Positions 1 through 8,947 of a DNA stretch of 64,000 bases are shown here, piece after piece. Positions within the stretch are counted from its first letter, which is position 1, and each line of letters starts with the position of its first letter. This stretch comes from Prevotella sp. (GTDB taxonomy: Bacteria; Bacteroidota; Bacteroidia; Bacteroidales; Bacteroidaceae). The stretch spans positions 62,001 to 126,000 of the forward strand of contig JAGAPR010000001.1 of NCBI GenBank assembly GCA_017623155.1. The letters are read 5' to 3'. A program made the translations under genes and the position numbers. Under the pieces are notes generated by a model. The model had not been told where the DNA came from and did not search any database. It saw only the letters and a program-made list of their open reading frames with translations.

Positions 1-1411
1 TTTTCCCTTTGTCTGTCTCGGGTTTTATGTCCATTGATATCCTCAGCTTGTCGAGAAGCCACTCGTCAGGGTTGTCAAGTAGGAAAGAAGCCAGCTCAAA
101 CGGTTTTTGAACTCTCACGCATCCGTGCGACACGCCGCGGTTGTCACGGTTGAAAACGCCGCGGCTTGACGTGTCGTGTAGAAATACCGAGAAATTGTTC
201 GGGAACCGGAATATTATCCGCCCGAGGGAATTACCGTCTCCTCCTTCCTGAATTACCGCGTAATTTCCGGAGCGAAGTCTTCTCGGTGTCATGTCGTTTA
301 TGTCTATCCTGTCTCCCGTTTTGCGTTCCACGATGTAGTAATTGTTTCTTTTGAAGTATGAGGTGTCGCCTGCATGCGGTGCCACTTCGTTCTTGATTAT
401 GCTCATCGGGATGTTCCAGACAGGGTTAACCTCCATCCATTTAATCGCGCTTGACAGCAGCGGGGTTTTTGTTTTCATGCTTCCGCATCCTATTCTCATG
501 TCGAGCACGCTTTCATTGCTATATGCATAAAGATGATATGCGGGGATGTTTACGATGATATACTTGCCGCTTGTATCCAAACGGTCGCTCATCCGCCATC
601 TGCATCGCTCCATGTTGCATAATATCCGCATGCGCGATGTGTTGTCTTGGTTGCTTTGTGCGGTTGACAAATCGTTTTTAAGGCGTGTGTATAGCTTGTT
701 TTTCGGCTGTATGCCGTGTAGGAATTCGGATATGCTGTCGTTGCTTATTTGGTTTAATGCGTGCTTGAAAAAATTGCTGTCGGGTCTTTGGATGTCGATG
801 TCGAAGAGTCTTCTGTAGCCGAGCACGCGCTGTGTGGAGTCGTTTTTGATGGCATCCAGTTTGTTAAAGATATAATGAGGATTGACAAATCCAAATCGTT
901 GTCCCACGGCATAGCGCAGATATGCCTTTGTCAGTCTGAATTCCAAGCGGGCCATTACGTCGTTTACCGAATTGCCATCATTGTCGAAATCGAGATTGCG
1001 GATACGCTGCATGTCGTTCTCTATCAATTCCACATCAAAGGAACGGCATGTAAATCCCAAACTGTCTTCCACTGTTTTCAGCACTGTCAGCAGGCTGTCT
1101 GCGGCGCGTTTCACTCCATAGCGGGTCACCCACAGCGGAGAACCGTGGTTTGTATAATAATCATGTGTGTGCTTGTCGGCGAATACAGTGTCTGTCTCTA
1201 TGCGACAAATTCTGTCTATATTCGACTTTATTTTCTGTGAGTTTAAAACATATTCTTGCGTTCTCAAACCTGAAAACGCGTCCATTGTCATTTTGTCATG
1301 GCTGTGATTGCCGCTGTTGTCACCGCATCCCGATATGAACAATATCAGGCATATCAGGATTATCGGATAGACACTTTTCTTACAATCTTGCCTATTTTTA
1401 ATATATAGCAA
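1..1411 (-). CDS. L,D-transpeptidase (YkuD/YcbB type) lipoprotein, 3' end cut by window edge
   Basis: About 470 residues are visible on the minus strand and the frame stays open to the left edge, so the C-terminus is missing. The catalytic motif SHGCVRV, with the nucleophilic Cys, lies at about 110-133. The family forms 3-3 cross-links in peptidoglycan in the periplasm. A charged stretch followed by IILICLILF and lipobox ISGC near the N-terminus indicates a lipoprotein. No ATG or GTG precedes the lipobox in frame; an in-frame stop lies just upstream, and TTG at 1411-1409 is the only usual start left. The gene would then overlap the upstream gene by 52 bases, which suggests translational coupling. 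The first ATG (1291) would lose the lipobox. Function is clear; the start is inferred. Confidence 0.85.
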   Translation of the reverse strand, partial: MLYIKNRQDCKKSVYPIILICLILFISGCGDNSGNHSHDKMTMDAFSGLRTQEYVLNSQKIKSNIDRICRIETDTVFADKHTHDYYTNHGSPLWVTRYGVKRAADSLLTVLKTVEDSLGFTCRSFDVELIENDMQRIRNLDFDNDGNSVNDVMARLEFRLTKAYLRYAVGQRFGFVNPHYIFNKLDAIKNDSTQRVLGYRRLFDIDIQRPDSNFFKHALNQISNDSISEFLHGIQPKNKLYTRLKNDLSTAQSNQDNTSRMRILCNMERCRWRMSDRLDTSGKYIIVNIPAYHLYAYSNESVLDMRIGCGSMKTKTPLLSSAIKWMEVNPVWNIPMSIIKNEVAPHAGDTSYFKRNNYYIVERKTGDRIDINDMTPRRLRSGNYAVIQEGGDGNSLGRIIFRFPNNFSVFLHDTSSRGVFNRDNRGVSHGCVRVQKPFELASFLLDNPDEWLLDKLRISMDIKPETDKGK

Positions 1412-1674
1412 CCTTTGGGTAAGTTAAGTTCGACACGTTGTGCGGGGCTTTCTATCTTTATTTTCATCACGGGCTTGCCTGTGAGTGACACCACTTCGAG
1501 TGTCTTTCCGGTCGCGCCGGTGATATAAGCGGTGGATTGCTCTACCGTGATGCTTACTTCCTGCTCTTCAATTTGTTCCATGCCGACAGCACTTGCATCA
1601 GCTGCCAATGTGAACGAAGGCACGGCAAGAGTAATAACAGATATTATTGTGATAATGAGTAGTCTTTTTATCAT
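1360..1674 (-). CDS. Small secreted protein made of a type IX-like C-terminal sorting fold
   Basis: 104 residues from an ATG. Residues 1-24 are a signal peptide (MIKRLLIITIISVITLAVP, cleavage near LAADA). The rest, from about residue 50, reads like the Ig-like C-terminal domain of type IX secreted proteins: TLEVVSLTGKPV, then LNLPKGCYILKI and a basic end. Here there is no cargo domain in front of it. It overlaps the L,D-transpeptidase gene downstream. It could be a small independent beta-sandwich protein rather than a sorting signal; function is unknown. Confidence 0.7.
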   Translation of the reverse strand: MIKRLLIITIISVITLAVPSFTLAADASAVGMEQIEEQEVSITVEQSTAYITGATGKTLEVVSLTGKPVMKIKIESPAQRVELNLPKGCYILKIGKIVRKVSIR

Positions 1675-1852
1675 ATTCTATTCCATTTTATTTTGCAAAT
1701 ATAACAATTTATATTCATATTGCAAAATATTTAATGTAAAAATACAATATAATCATCATTTTACAGTTGTCGCCTCGAGTTTGTTATGTAATATTAAATA
1801 ATGCTTTACATAATATTAACCGTGGTGAAACATTTTTGAAACATAATGCCCT

Positions 1853-1860
1853 TAATTTTG
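1853..1860 (+). promoter_or_regulatory. -7 box upstream of the phosphate transporter
   Basis: TAATTTTG fits TAnnTTTG and lies 23 bases before the ATG at 1884. A TTTG at 1835-1838 is too close (14 bases) to be a good -33. Confidence 0.5.
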
Positions 1861-1883
1861 TGGCAACAAACAAATGAGATTTT

Positions 1884-4136
1884 ATGGAATTGATATTTTT
1901 ATGTATTATCATTACTGTGTTCGTGCTGGCGATATTCGATTTGTCGGTGGGCGTGAGCAATGATGCGGTGAATTTTCTTAACTCGGCGTTGGGCTCGAAG
2001 GCGGCGTCGTTCAAGACAATTATAATCATCGCTTCGATAGGAGTCTTTATGGGAGCGGCCATGAGCAACGGCATGATGGATATTGCCCGGCACGGAATTT
2101 TCCGTCCCGAGCATTTTTCTTTTTATGAGTTGATGTGTATATTCATGGCCGTAATGGTGACGGATATCATACTTCTTGATGTCTTCAATTCGTTGGGCAT
2201 GCCCACGTCTACCACTGTTTCGCTTGTGTTCGAGTTGCTCGGAGCGTCGTTTGCCGTTGCACTGTTGAAGGTCGTAAACGACGACGGCGGCATGATGTTG
2301 AGCCAATTGCTGAATACAGGAAAGGCTCTCTCGGTGATACTCGGTATATTTCTGTCGGTGGCCATAGCCTTTTTCTTCGGCACGGTGGTGCAGTTTGTCA
2401 CGCGAATGATATTCTCTTTCGGCTACAAGAGCACGATGAAGTGGAAGATAGGACTGTTTGGGGGCGTCGCCACCACATGTATCATGTATTTCCTGCTACT
2501 CAAAGGCATAAAGGAGATGGCTTTCATGACTCCCGACATGAAAGATTTTGTCAGTCAAAACACTGTTGTGATACTGTCGGGGTGTTTTGTATTCTTCACC
2601 GTTTTCATGCAGATATTGCATTTCATGAAAGTGAATGTGTTGAAAATAGTGGTGCTTATCGGCATGTTCTCGCTCGCAATGGCGTTTGCCGGCAATGACT
2701 TGGTAAATTTTATCGGTGTGCCTCTGAGTTGTCTTTCGGCCTATTTGGACTATACCGCAAACGGAAGCGGCGACCCGCACACATTTATGATGGGCTCGCT
2801 GAACGGACCTTCCAATACGCCATTCTTCTTTCTGGCCGGTGCCGGTGTGATAATGGTTGTCTCGCTTACCACATCCAAAAAGGCGCGGAACGTGTCGAAG
2901 ACCGAAATAGGACTGGGAAGCCGCGATGCGGGCGACGAGATGTTCGGCTCGTCGCGTGTGGCCCGCAAGATAGTGCGTATGTCGCTGTCGGTCAATTCGT
3001 GGCTCATGCGCTATCTCCCGCAGTCGATAAAGACGTGGTTGAGCAGCCGTTTCGACGCGGACAAGGCCGAGATTGAAGACGGGGCGGCATTCGACCTGAT
3101 ACGTGGAGCCGTAAACCTTACGCTCGCCGGAATGCTCATAGCCGTCGGTACATCGCTGAAACTGCCTCTCTCCACTACGTTTGTCACTTTCATGGTGGCG
3201 ATGGGTACGTCGCTTGCCGACAGGGCGTGGGGGCGCGACACTGCCGTTTTCCGCATCACAGGTGTAATATCGGTTATCGGCGGCTGGTTTATCACGGCCG
3301 GGGCCGCGTTTATCGGGGCCGCCGTGATTGTCGTGATAATGCACCAAGTGGGCTATGTCGGCATGATTGCCGGTGCGGTGGTGGCCGTGACGCTGCTCAT
3401 AAAGAGCAACATAAGGTTTAAAAACAGGCAGAAAGAAGAACAGAGCGACTCGCTGTTTCAAGCCATTCTCACCACGAGAGACAAGCGGCAGGCATGGAAC
3501 TTGTTGGCTATCTACATGGGCGAGCATCACAAGAAATTCCTCACTCACGTTATTGAGACTTATGATGACATAACTTCCGGCTTTATCGGCGACAAGATAA
3601 ACCTGCTGAGCAAGAGCGAGCGCGAACTGTACAGGCAGAAGTCGATATTGAAAGGGGCGCGCCGCAAGGAGACGCTGTGCCTGCGATATGTGAGCAAAGA
3701 GACGGCGATAGAGAAGAATACATGGCTGCACCTTGCCAACAATTCGTGCATGTCGATGAACTATAACATGCGGCATATCAACGAAGTGTGCAAGGAGCAT
3801 GTGGAAAACAACTTCAGAGTGCTGCCAGCGCGCTACCAGTCGGAGTTTGCCGATGTTCGTTCGGATATAATGGAGGTGCTCAACGAGTCGCTGAACGTTA
3901 TCGACACCGGCGGCTTCGAGTATATCGCGATGATACGCAAGAAGTGCGACAGGATTAAAGACGGCATATCTGTGAGGTGCAAGATGATATTCGAGAGCCT
4001 CCGCGACGGCGACCCTGCCGATATGGCGGTGCTTTATGTGTATCTGAACCTGCTTCAAGAGTCGCAGGAAATGATGTCAAACTTGCGCAAGTTGCTGCGT
4101 TCGATAGAAAAGCTGCACAGGCATACCGGGATTTAG
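1884..4136 (+). CDS. PiT-family inorganic phosphate transporter with C-terminal PhoU-like domain
   Basis: 750 residues, inner membrane, cation-coupled phosphate uptake. The two PiT signature repeats are visible: near residue 25 (GVSNDAVNFLNSALGS) and near residue 425 (SLKLPLSTTFVTFMVAMGTSL). There are many membrane segments up to about residue 520. Residues about 530-750 are soluble, helical and charged, like the PhoU-type regulatory tail seen on Bacteroidota PiT proteins. The ATG at 1884 is the first codon after the -7 box. It converges on a PhoR/PhoB-type two-component pair, with a perfect palindrome between them; a phosphate-sensing link is possible but not shown by the sequence. Confidence 0.93.
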   Translation: MELIFLCIIITVFVLAIFDLSVGVSNDAVNFLNSALGSKAASFKTIIIIASIGVFMGAAMSNGMMDIARHGIFRPEHFSFYELMCIFMAVMVTDIILLDVFNSLGMPTSTTVSLVFELLGASFAVALLKVVNDDGGMMLSQLLNTGKALSVILGIFLSVAIAFFFGTVVQFVTRMIFSFGYKSTMKWKIGLFGGVATTCIMYFLLLKGIKEMAFMTPDMKDFVSQNTVVILSGCFVFFTVFMQILHFMKVNVLKIVVLIGMFSLAMAFAGNDLVNFIGVPLSCLSAYLDYTANGSGDPHTFMMGSLNGPSNTPFFFLAGAGVIMVVSLTTSKKARNVSKTEIGLGSRDAGDEMFGSSRVARKIVRMSLSVNSWLMRYLPQSIKTWLSSRFDADKAEIEDGAAFDLIRGAVNLTLAGMLIAVGTSLKLPLSTTFVTFMVAMGTSLADRAWGRDTAVFRITGVISVIGGWFITAGAAFIGAAVIVVIMHQVGYVGMIAGAVVAVTLLIKSNIRFKNRQKEEQSDSLFQAILTTRDKRQAWNLLAIYMGEHHKKFLTHVIETYDDITSGFIGDKINLLSKSERELYRQKSILKGARRKETLCLRYVSKETAIEKNTWLHLANNSCMSMNYNMRHINEVCKEHVENNFRVLPARYQSEFADVRSDIMEVLNESLNVIDTGGFEYIAMIRKKCDRIKDGISVRCKMIFESLRDGDPADMAVLYVYLNLLQESQEMMSNLRKLLRSIEKLHRHTGI

Positions 4137-4176
4137 CCCGGTCTTTTGGGGCGCGCCTGCATGTCACAATTCAGTT

Positions 4177-4261
4177 GTTACGCGGGCCGGGTAACGATGT
4201 GATGTGGGCCGCGTAACGACGTTACGCGGCCCACATCACATCGTTACAAGAACCGCGTAAC
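4177..4261. repeat. 57-bp perfect palindrome inside a longer stem, between convergent genes
   Basis: Bases 4191-4218 are repeated exactly in inverted form at 4220-4247, around a single A at 4219. Outside it GTTACGCGG (4177-4185) pairs with CCGCGTAAC (4253-4261). It sits after the PiT stop and before the histidine kinase stop, so it may end transcription from both sides, although it lacks a clear T-tract. Confidence 0.85.
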
Positions 4262-4316
4262 ATCTCCGCAAAACATTTACGATAGCGGATGACGGGTGTA
4301 GATTGTCTGCCTTGAA

Positions 4317-5738
4317 TTATACTTTGCTTATCGAGAAGTCGAATTCCAAACCGCCGTCGCGCCTGTTGCTCACCGAGATGGAGCCTCCGTGCAGTTGCAC
4401 CGAGTTTTTCACTATCGACAGCCCGAGGCCTGTTCCGCCTGCTTTCCGCGAGCGTCCTTTGTCAATCCGGTAGAATCGCTCGAAGAGATGGGGAATGTGC
4501 TCTTCCGGCACTCCGATGCCGTTGTCGGTCACCGAGAAGTGCAGCTTGTCGCTGTCGCCTGCAGTCAGGCAAATGTCTATCCTGTTTCCTTGCGAGTATG
4601 CTATGGCGTTGTCTATGAGGTTTCGGAATATCGACTCGAGGAACGGGGCGTTTCCCGACACGTTGATTTCCTCGTTCACGTTGTTGCGTATCTCAATTCC
4701 GTGTGCCTCGGCCTGCGGTCTCTCGTCGGCCACAACTCCCGCTATCAGACAGTCGAGTCGCAGCGGCTCTTTCTTAATCTTGCTCGAGCCGTCGTCCATG
4801 CGCGTTATTGCCGACACGTCGTCGAGCAGTCTGCCGAGCCTTTCGCAGTTGTCGTGGCACATGATTATGAATTTTGTGCGCCGTTCGGCCGGCAGGTCCG
4901 GGTGGTCGATGAGTGTTTCGAGGCAGGCCCGCATAGACGATACCGGTGTTTTCAGCTCGTGATTGATATTGTTCGTCAGTTGTTTCTTTATCCTTATTTT
5001 TTCCTGTTCCTCGTGTATGGCCGTTTTGTGCTCGCGCTTGAGGTCGGCAGTGGCTTGTTGCAGGCGCGCATACAGCCTCACGATATGGTTGGATATGCTT
5101 CCGAGTTCGTCGTTGGGGAACGACTCGTCGTCATATATCCGTTCGCCTTTCTCGGCTTTTTCCGCGAAATAGTTGAGTCTAATAATTGTTCGTCCTATGC
5201 GTCGTGTGGCGAAATATCCGATGATGCTGATGGTGAGAGTGACGAAGAGCATGAACCACAGAAACGAGTTGTCTGTCTTCAACACGGCTTGCAGCGGCAG
5301 CGAATATGGCACGGCCGAGCGTATGACGATGCCGTTGCCCTTCGTGGCGGAGTAAAAATAGGTGTTGTCTGTACTTTGCGAGTGTCGGCGCAGCGTGTAG
5401 TCGCGTCCGCGTTTTATGGCGTTCGCGATTTCTGTGCGGCTGAGATGGTTTTCTGTCGGCAGAGTGTCGAGCGAGTTGTCGAACACCACATGTCCCGAGA
5501 AGTCGACGATGGTGACGCGAATGTCGGCAATAGGTTTTCTCCCGTCGTTGAGAACTTTGTCGATTGGTGTGTTCGAATAAATCGCGTCGAGCAGATGAAC
5601 GTTGTATAATTGCAGTTGGCTGTCGAGCATTTCAATCTTGAATTGTTTTTCGCGTTCGTATTGGAACGTCACGAAACACACGACCATTAACCATGAAAAA
5701 CCAAGCAAAAGGATGAACAGCTTGGTGTGATATGACAT
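4317..5738 (-). CDS. Two-component sensor histidine kinase
   Basis: 473 residues in a PhoR-like layout. Membrane segments near residues 7-25 and 160-178 flank a periplasmic sensor of about 130 residues. A HAMP-like linker and coiled coil follow, then HisKA with the phospho-accepting His in NNINHELKTP (about residue 260), N box DNAIAYS, and G boxes DNGIGVP and GTGLGLSIV. The ATG at 5738 lies one base after the regulator's stop (TAAAATG); an in-frame ATG at 5756 would add six residues overlapping the regulator. It is cotranscribed with the response regulator. The signal is unknown. Confidence 0.92.
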   Translation of the reverse strand: MSYHTKLFILLLGFSWLMVVCFVTFQYEREKQFKIEMLDSQLQLYNVHLLDAIYSNTPIDKVLNDGRKPIADIRVTIVDFSGHVVFDNSLDTLPTENHLSRTEIANAIKRGRDYTLRRHSQSTDNTYFYSATKGNGIVIRSAVPYSLPLQAVLKTDNSFLWFMLFVTLTISIIGYFATRRIGRTIIRLNYFAEKAEKGERIYDDESFPNDELGSISNHIVRLYARLQQATADLKREHKTAIHEEQEKIRIKKQLTNNINHELKTPVSSMRACLETLIDHPDLPAERRTKFIIMCHDNCERLGRLLDDVSAITRMDDGSSKIKKEPLRLDCLIAGVVADERPQAEAHGIEIRNNVNEEINVSGNAPFLESIFRNLIDNAIAYSQGNRIDICLTAGDSDKLHFSVTDNGIGVPEEHIPHLFERFYRIDKGRSRKAGGTGLGLSIVKNSVQLHGGSISVSNRRDGGLEFDFSISKV

Positions 5739-5739
5739 T

Positions 5740-6423
5740 TTACCCCTTAAAGCCATAGCCGTATCCCACTCGTGTGAAAATGTGTTTACCGTATTCTCCT
5801 ATTTTGGAACGCAGCCGCGTGATGTTCACGTCTACCACTCTGTCGGTCACGATAACATCATCCGGCCACACTTTTGACAGTATTTCATGGCGCGAGAACA
5901 CCTTGTCCTGATTGGAAAGCAGCAGGGACAGTATCTCAAACTCCTTTCGGGGCAGTGTCACCTCACGGCCGTCTACGAAGCAACGCTTCTGTGACGTCTC
6001 GATAGATAACCCCTCATACGCCACCGTGTTTGTGTCGGCGGGCGTGTGGTGTTGTGTGCGTTTCAACACTGTTTTCACCCGGGCGAGCACGTTTCTCACC
6101 GAGTATGGCTTCACGATATAGTCGTCGGCACCGATATTCAGCCCCGCAATCATGTCGTCTTCGGAGTCTTTGGCTGTGCAGAAGATAATGGGGATGTCGG
6201 CCGTGTCAGGCGATTTTTTCAGCAATCGCGCCATTTTGAAGCCGTTCATGTCGCCCATCATCACATCGAGAAGTATCAGAGAATATCGGCTTATGTCTTT
6301 TTCCATTGCTTCTTCGGCACTGTGTGCCACATCGACTTCGTATCCCTCCACTTCAAGATTGAACTGTAATACCTCGCAGAGAGTCTCTTCGTCGTCGACA
6401 ACCAAAATTCTGTTGCTATCCAT
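5740..6423 (-). CDS. OmpR/PhoB-family response regulator
   Basis: 227 residues. Receiver domain at 1-120 with acidic pocket VVDDEE and phospho-acceptor Asp in LLDVMMGD (about residue 53), Thr in FCTAKD and Lys in IVKPYS. A winged-helix DNA-binding domain follows at about 130-227, with the typical VVDVNITRLRSKIG and GYGYGF ending. It precedes the kinase gene. No -7 box is evident in the 86-base gap to rnz, so it may be transcribed from upstream. Confidence 0.93.
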   Translation of the reverse strand: MDSNRILVVDDEETLCEVLQFNLEVEGYEVDVAHSAEEAMEKDISRYSLILLDVMMGDMNGFKMARLLKKSPDTADIPIIFCTAKDSEDDMIAGLNIGADDYIVKPYSVRNVLARVKTVLKRTQHHTPADTNTVAYEGLSIETSQKRCFVDGREVTLPRKEFEILSLLLSNQDKVFSRHEILSKVWPDDVIVTDRVVDVNITRLRSKIGEYGKHIFTRVGYGYGFKG

Positions 6424-6509
6424 TTCCGTTATTTTTTATGTTTGTAATCCGTGTGAAATCGGTGATATGCTGTATATGTGGCAATTCTTTTATGATTTTG
6501 AAAGCTGTG

Positions 6510-7424
6510 TCATACGTCTATGACAGCCATCTCGTTTGACAGTATAGTGTTCTTGAATATGGCTCGTGCCTCGTTGAGCAGCACGCTCTCGTTTTCATAT
6601 CGGGAGGAGTAATGCCCCAGAACAAGTTGTCCCGCTCCGGCAGCAAGGGCCGTGCGGGCCGCTTCTTCGGCTGTGGAGTGCTTGTATTTGACAGCCATCG
6701 GCAGATTGTCGTTGGCGTATGTGCTTTCATGATACAGGGTGCTCACTCCCGTTATGAGCTTGTGCAGTTCGGGATTGTAGCGGGTATCGCTGCAATAAGC
6801 ATAGCTGCGGGCGGGGTCGGCGGGTGATGTGAGACGCGAGTTTGGTATAACTTCACCGTCTTCCGTGGTCCAGTCGCTGCCGTTTTTGATGTTTTCTATC
6901 TGGCTCACGGGGATGGCATACATATCGAAAATGTCGCGGCGGATATGTGGCAGGGTGGGTTTCTCCTGAAAAAGAAACCCGCAGCATGGCATGCGATGGT
7001 TTAAAGGAATGGTTGTTACGGTGAGGCTTCGGTCTTCATAGATGATGATATTCTTGGTTGTATCTATCGGATGGAAGCGTATCTCATAGTCAAAACCGGA
7101 ACAGAAAGTCTTGATGCTCAGTCTCAAAACAGGCTCAAGCTCTGCCGTTGAGTAGATATGGATGGGGGCTGTGCGCCCCAACATGCCGAAAGACGACAGC
7201 ATTCCTGTGAGTCCGAGGCAGTGATCGCCATGCAGATGTGATATAAATATGTGGTTTATTTTGGTAAACCGGATGTGGGAACGCCGCAATTGCATCTGCG
7301 TTCCCTCTCCGCAGTCTATCATAAAGAGTTTTCCGCGTACCTCGACAACTTGCGATGACGCGTAATGTTTGAGGGTGGGTAGGGCGCTGCCGCAGCCCAA
7401 TATGTGAACTTTAAACGGTTCCAC
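6510..7424 (-). CDS. rnz: Ribonuclease Z (tRNA 3' processing)
   Basis: 304 residues, the short bacterial RNase Z form, a metallo-beta-lactamase fold that cuts the 3' trailer from tRNA precursors. The zinc motif HLHGDH is at residues 63-68; MIDCGEGTQMQLRR (about 35-48), a later CSDTRY, and LGHYSSRY near the end are family motifs. The start is GTG at 7424; I see no better in-frame start before the conserved VHILGCGSA. It lies 30 bases after the lipoprotein gene in the same run. Confidence 0.95.
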   Translation of the reverse strand: MEPFKVHILGCGSALPTLKHYASSQVVEVRGKLFMIDCGEGTQMQLRRSHIRFTKINHIFISHLHGDHCLGLTGMLSSFGMLGRTAPIHIYSTAELEPVLRLSIKTFCSGFDYEIRFHPIDTTKNIIIYEDRSLTVTTIPLNHRMPCCGFLFQEKPTLPHIRRDIFDMYAIPVSQIENIKNGSDWTTEDGEVIPNSRLTSPADPARSYAYCSDTRYNPELHKLITGVSTLYHESTYANDNLPMAVKYKHSTAEEAARTALAAGAGQLVLGHYSSRYENESVLLNEARAIFKNTILSNEMAVIDV

Positions 7425-7454
7425 AAGTCGATAAAATTATTTAATGCCCATGTT

Positions 7455-8057
7455 TTATCGTTGCCGATAGTATTCGAAAGAGTCGTCTTCGTTTCCGAAT
7501 ATCAGGGAGTCGGCATCAAGTTTTTTTATGTCGTAGACTTCGATTTCGTCTTCCTCGCTTCCTCCTTCGCGCATCATAGTAAGCTCAAGGCGGCCGTTTG
7601 TAATTCGCCAAGCCTTGTAAATAACGTTTGGCATGTCTATGCTTTCGGCAATACCTCCGTCTTTTATGGCCATGCCCACAATTGAGCTGCCGTCAAACGG
7701 GTCGAACATCAGCCAGTTGCCGAGCAATGTTGTCTCGTTAATAACCAGTTTAGCCTCGGTCATATCGTCGTTTGGCAGCACGGCCATACGGTCGCCTATG
7801 CCGTAACTTCCGAATACCTTGTCGTTCTCTTTGGCTTCGTTTACGCTCAGAGACAACGTGTCTCCACTGTCGGTTATCAGTTGGAGTGTGTTCATTGCAG
7901 ACGCTTCGCCACACATGCCGAATATGGTTTTCTCTTTGTTTACCTCGTCAACGACAACTTCCGAGCTGTCTTTTTGCGCTTGCTTGTCTGCCTTGTTGTC
8001 GCAACCGAACAGTGTAACGGAAGCCAATACAGCTGCCAGTAATATTCTTTTATCCAT
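7455..8057 (-). CDS. Lipocalin-like lipoprotein
   Basis: 200 residues from the ATG at 8057; signal MDKRILLAAVLASVTLFGC with lipobox LFGC. A longer frame exists upstream but would bury the signal peptide and overlap mazG. The second half contains LGNWLM, followed by beta-rich segments (SSIVGMAIKDGG, YKAWRITNGRLELTMM), typical of small lipocalin-like lipoproteins of Bacteroidales. An acidic linker follows the lipid anchor. Ligand and role are unknown. Confidence 0.85.
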   Translation of the reverse strand: MDKRILLAAVLASVTLFGCDNKADKQAQKDSSEVVVDEVNKEKTIFGMCGEASAMNTLQLITDSGDTLSLSVNEAKENDKVFGSYGIGDRMAVLPNDDMTEAKLVINETTLLGNWLMFDPFDGSSIVGMAIKDGGIAESIDMPNVIYKAWRITNGRLELTMMREGGSEEDEIEVYDIKKLDADSLIFGNEDDSFEYYRQR

Positions 8058-8082
8058 AAACCGTGATTTTAATTGTATACGA

Positions 8083-8940
8083 TTATCTTTCTTTCTCGTT
8101 CTTTTTGGCCTCATTCCACAACGCATCCATCTCTCCGAGTGTCATGTCTTTTAACGGTTTCCCGAGCTTGATGCTGTGCTCTTCGATGTAGTTGAAACGC
8201 CGGATGAACTTGTTGTTTGTCTTGTCGAGTGCCGTATCGGGGTTGAGATGATACAAACGGCCGGCATTTATCACGCTGAACAGGAAGTCGCCGAACTCTT
8301 CTTGTGCACGTTCGGTGTCATTCCGTCTCAATTCTGCTTCCAATTCGCCAAGCTCTTCGCGCACTTTGGCCCACACATCGCCTTTATCTTCCCAGTCAAA
8401 TCCCACGTTTCGGGCTTTGTCTTGTATGCGATAAGCTTTTATTAAAGACGGTAATGATGCCGGCACACCGGATAACACGCTCTTGTTGCCGTCTTTTTCG
8501 CGTAGTTTTATTTGCTCCCAGTTTTCCACCACCTGCTCGGCTGTCTTGGCATTGCGCATCTCGCTCTGCTCGCCATTCTCTCCGTAAGGTAACGGCCGTG
8601 GGCTTTTCGCGCCCACTTGTGACGGGTGATAGACGTGGGGATGGCGGTATATCAGTTTGTCAACGAGCTTGTTGCATACGTCTGCGATGTCAAACTTGTT
8701 TTCTTCGCTACCGATTTTTGCGTAGAAACATATATGTAGCAACACATCGCCAAGCTCTTTGCATATATTAGGGCTGTCGTTTTTCAGAAGAGCATCGCAC
8801 AATTCGTATGTCTCTTCTATCGTATTGGGGCGCAAACTCTCATTTGTCTGTTTGTGATCCCACGGGCATTTCTCTCTGAGTTGGTCGAGCACATCAAGCA
8901 GTCTGCCGAAAGCCGCCAACTGTTCTTCTCTTGAATGCAT
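8083..8940 (-). CDS. mazG: Nucleoside triphosphate pyrophosphohydrolase MazG
   Basis: 285 residues with two MazG helical domains: the first with EETYELCDALL and KELGDVLLHICFYAKI, the second with REELGELEAEL and EEFGDFLFSVINAGR. These ExxE...ExxD motifs bind Mg2+ for hydrolysis of NTPs to NMP and PPi. The linker after YRHPHVYH carries about 25 extra residues (SQVGAKSPRPLPYGENGEQ and on) that I would not expect in the family. Their DNA contains GTGGGC/GCCCAC and CCGT/ACGG hairpins, suggesting a palindromic repeat inserted in frame. Eight bases separate it from dapA upstream. Confidence 0.94.
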   Translation of the reverse strand: MHSREEQLAAFGRLLDVLDQLREKCPWDHKQTNESLRPNTIEETYELCDALLKNDSPNICKELGDVLLHICFYAKIGSEENKFDIADVCNKLVDKLIYRHPHVYHPSQVGAKSPRPLPYGENGEQSEMRNAKTAEQVVENWEQIKLREKDGNKSVLSGVPASLPSLIKAYRIQDKARNVGFDWEDKGDVWAKVREELGELEAELRRNDTERAQEEFGDFLFSVINAGRLYHLNPDTALDKTNNKFIRRFNYIEEHSIKLGKPLKDMTLGEMDALWNEAKKNEKER

Positions 8941-8947
8941 CTTTATA

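Noticed and set aside
2496-4058. 520-codon minus-strand frame opposite the phosphate transporter
   Set aside because: Antisense shadow of a clear PiT gene; His/Arg-rich translation with no domain.
4389-5609. 406-codon plus-strand frame opposite the histidine kinase
   Set aside because: Shadow frame; the kinase motifs on the other strand are complete.
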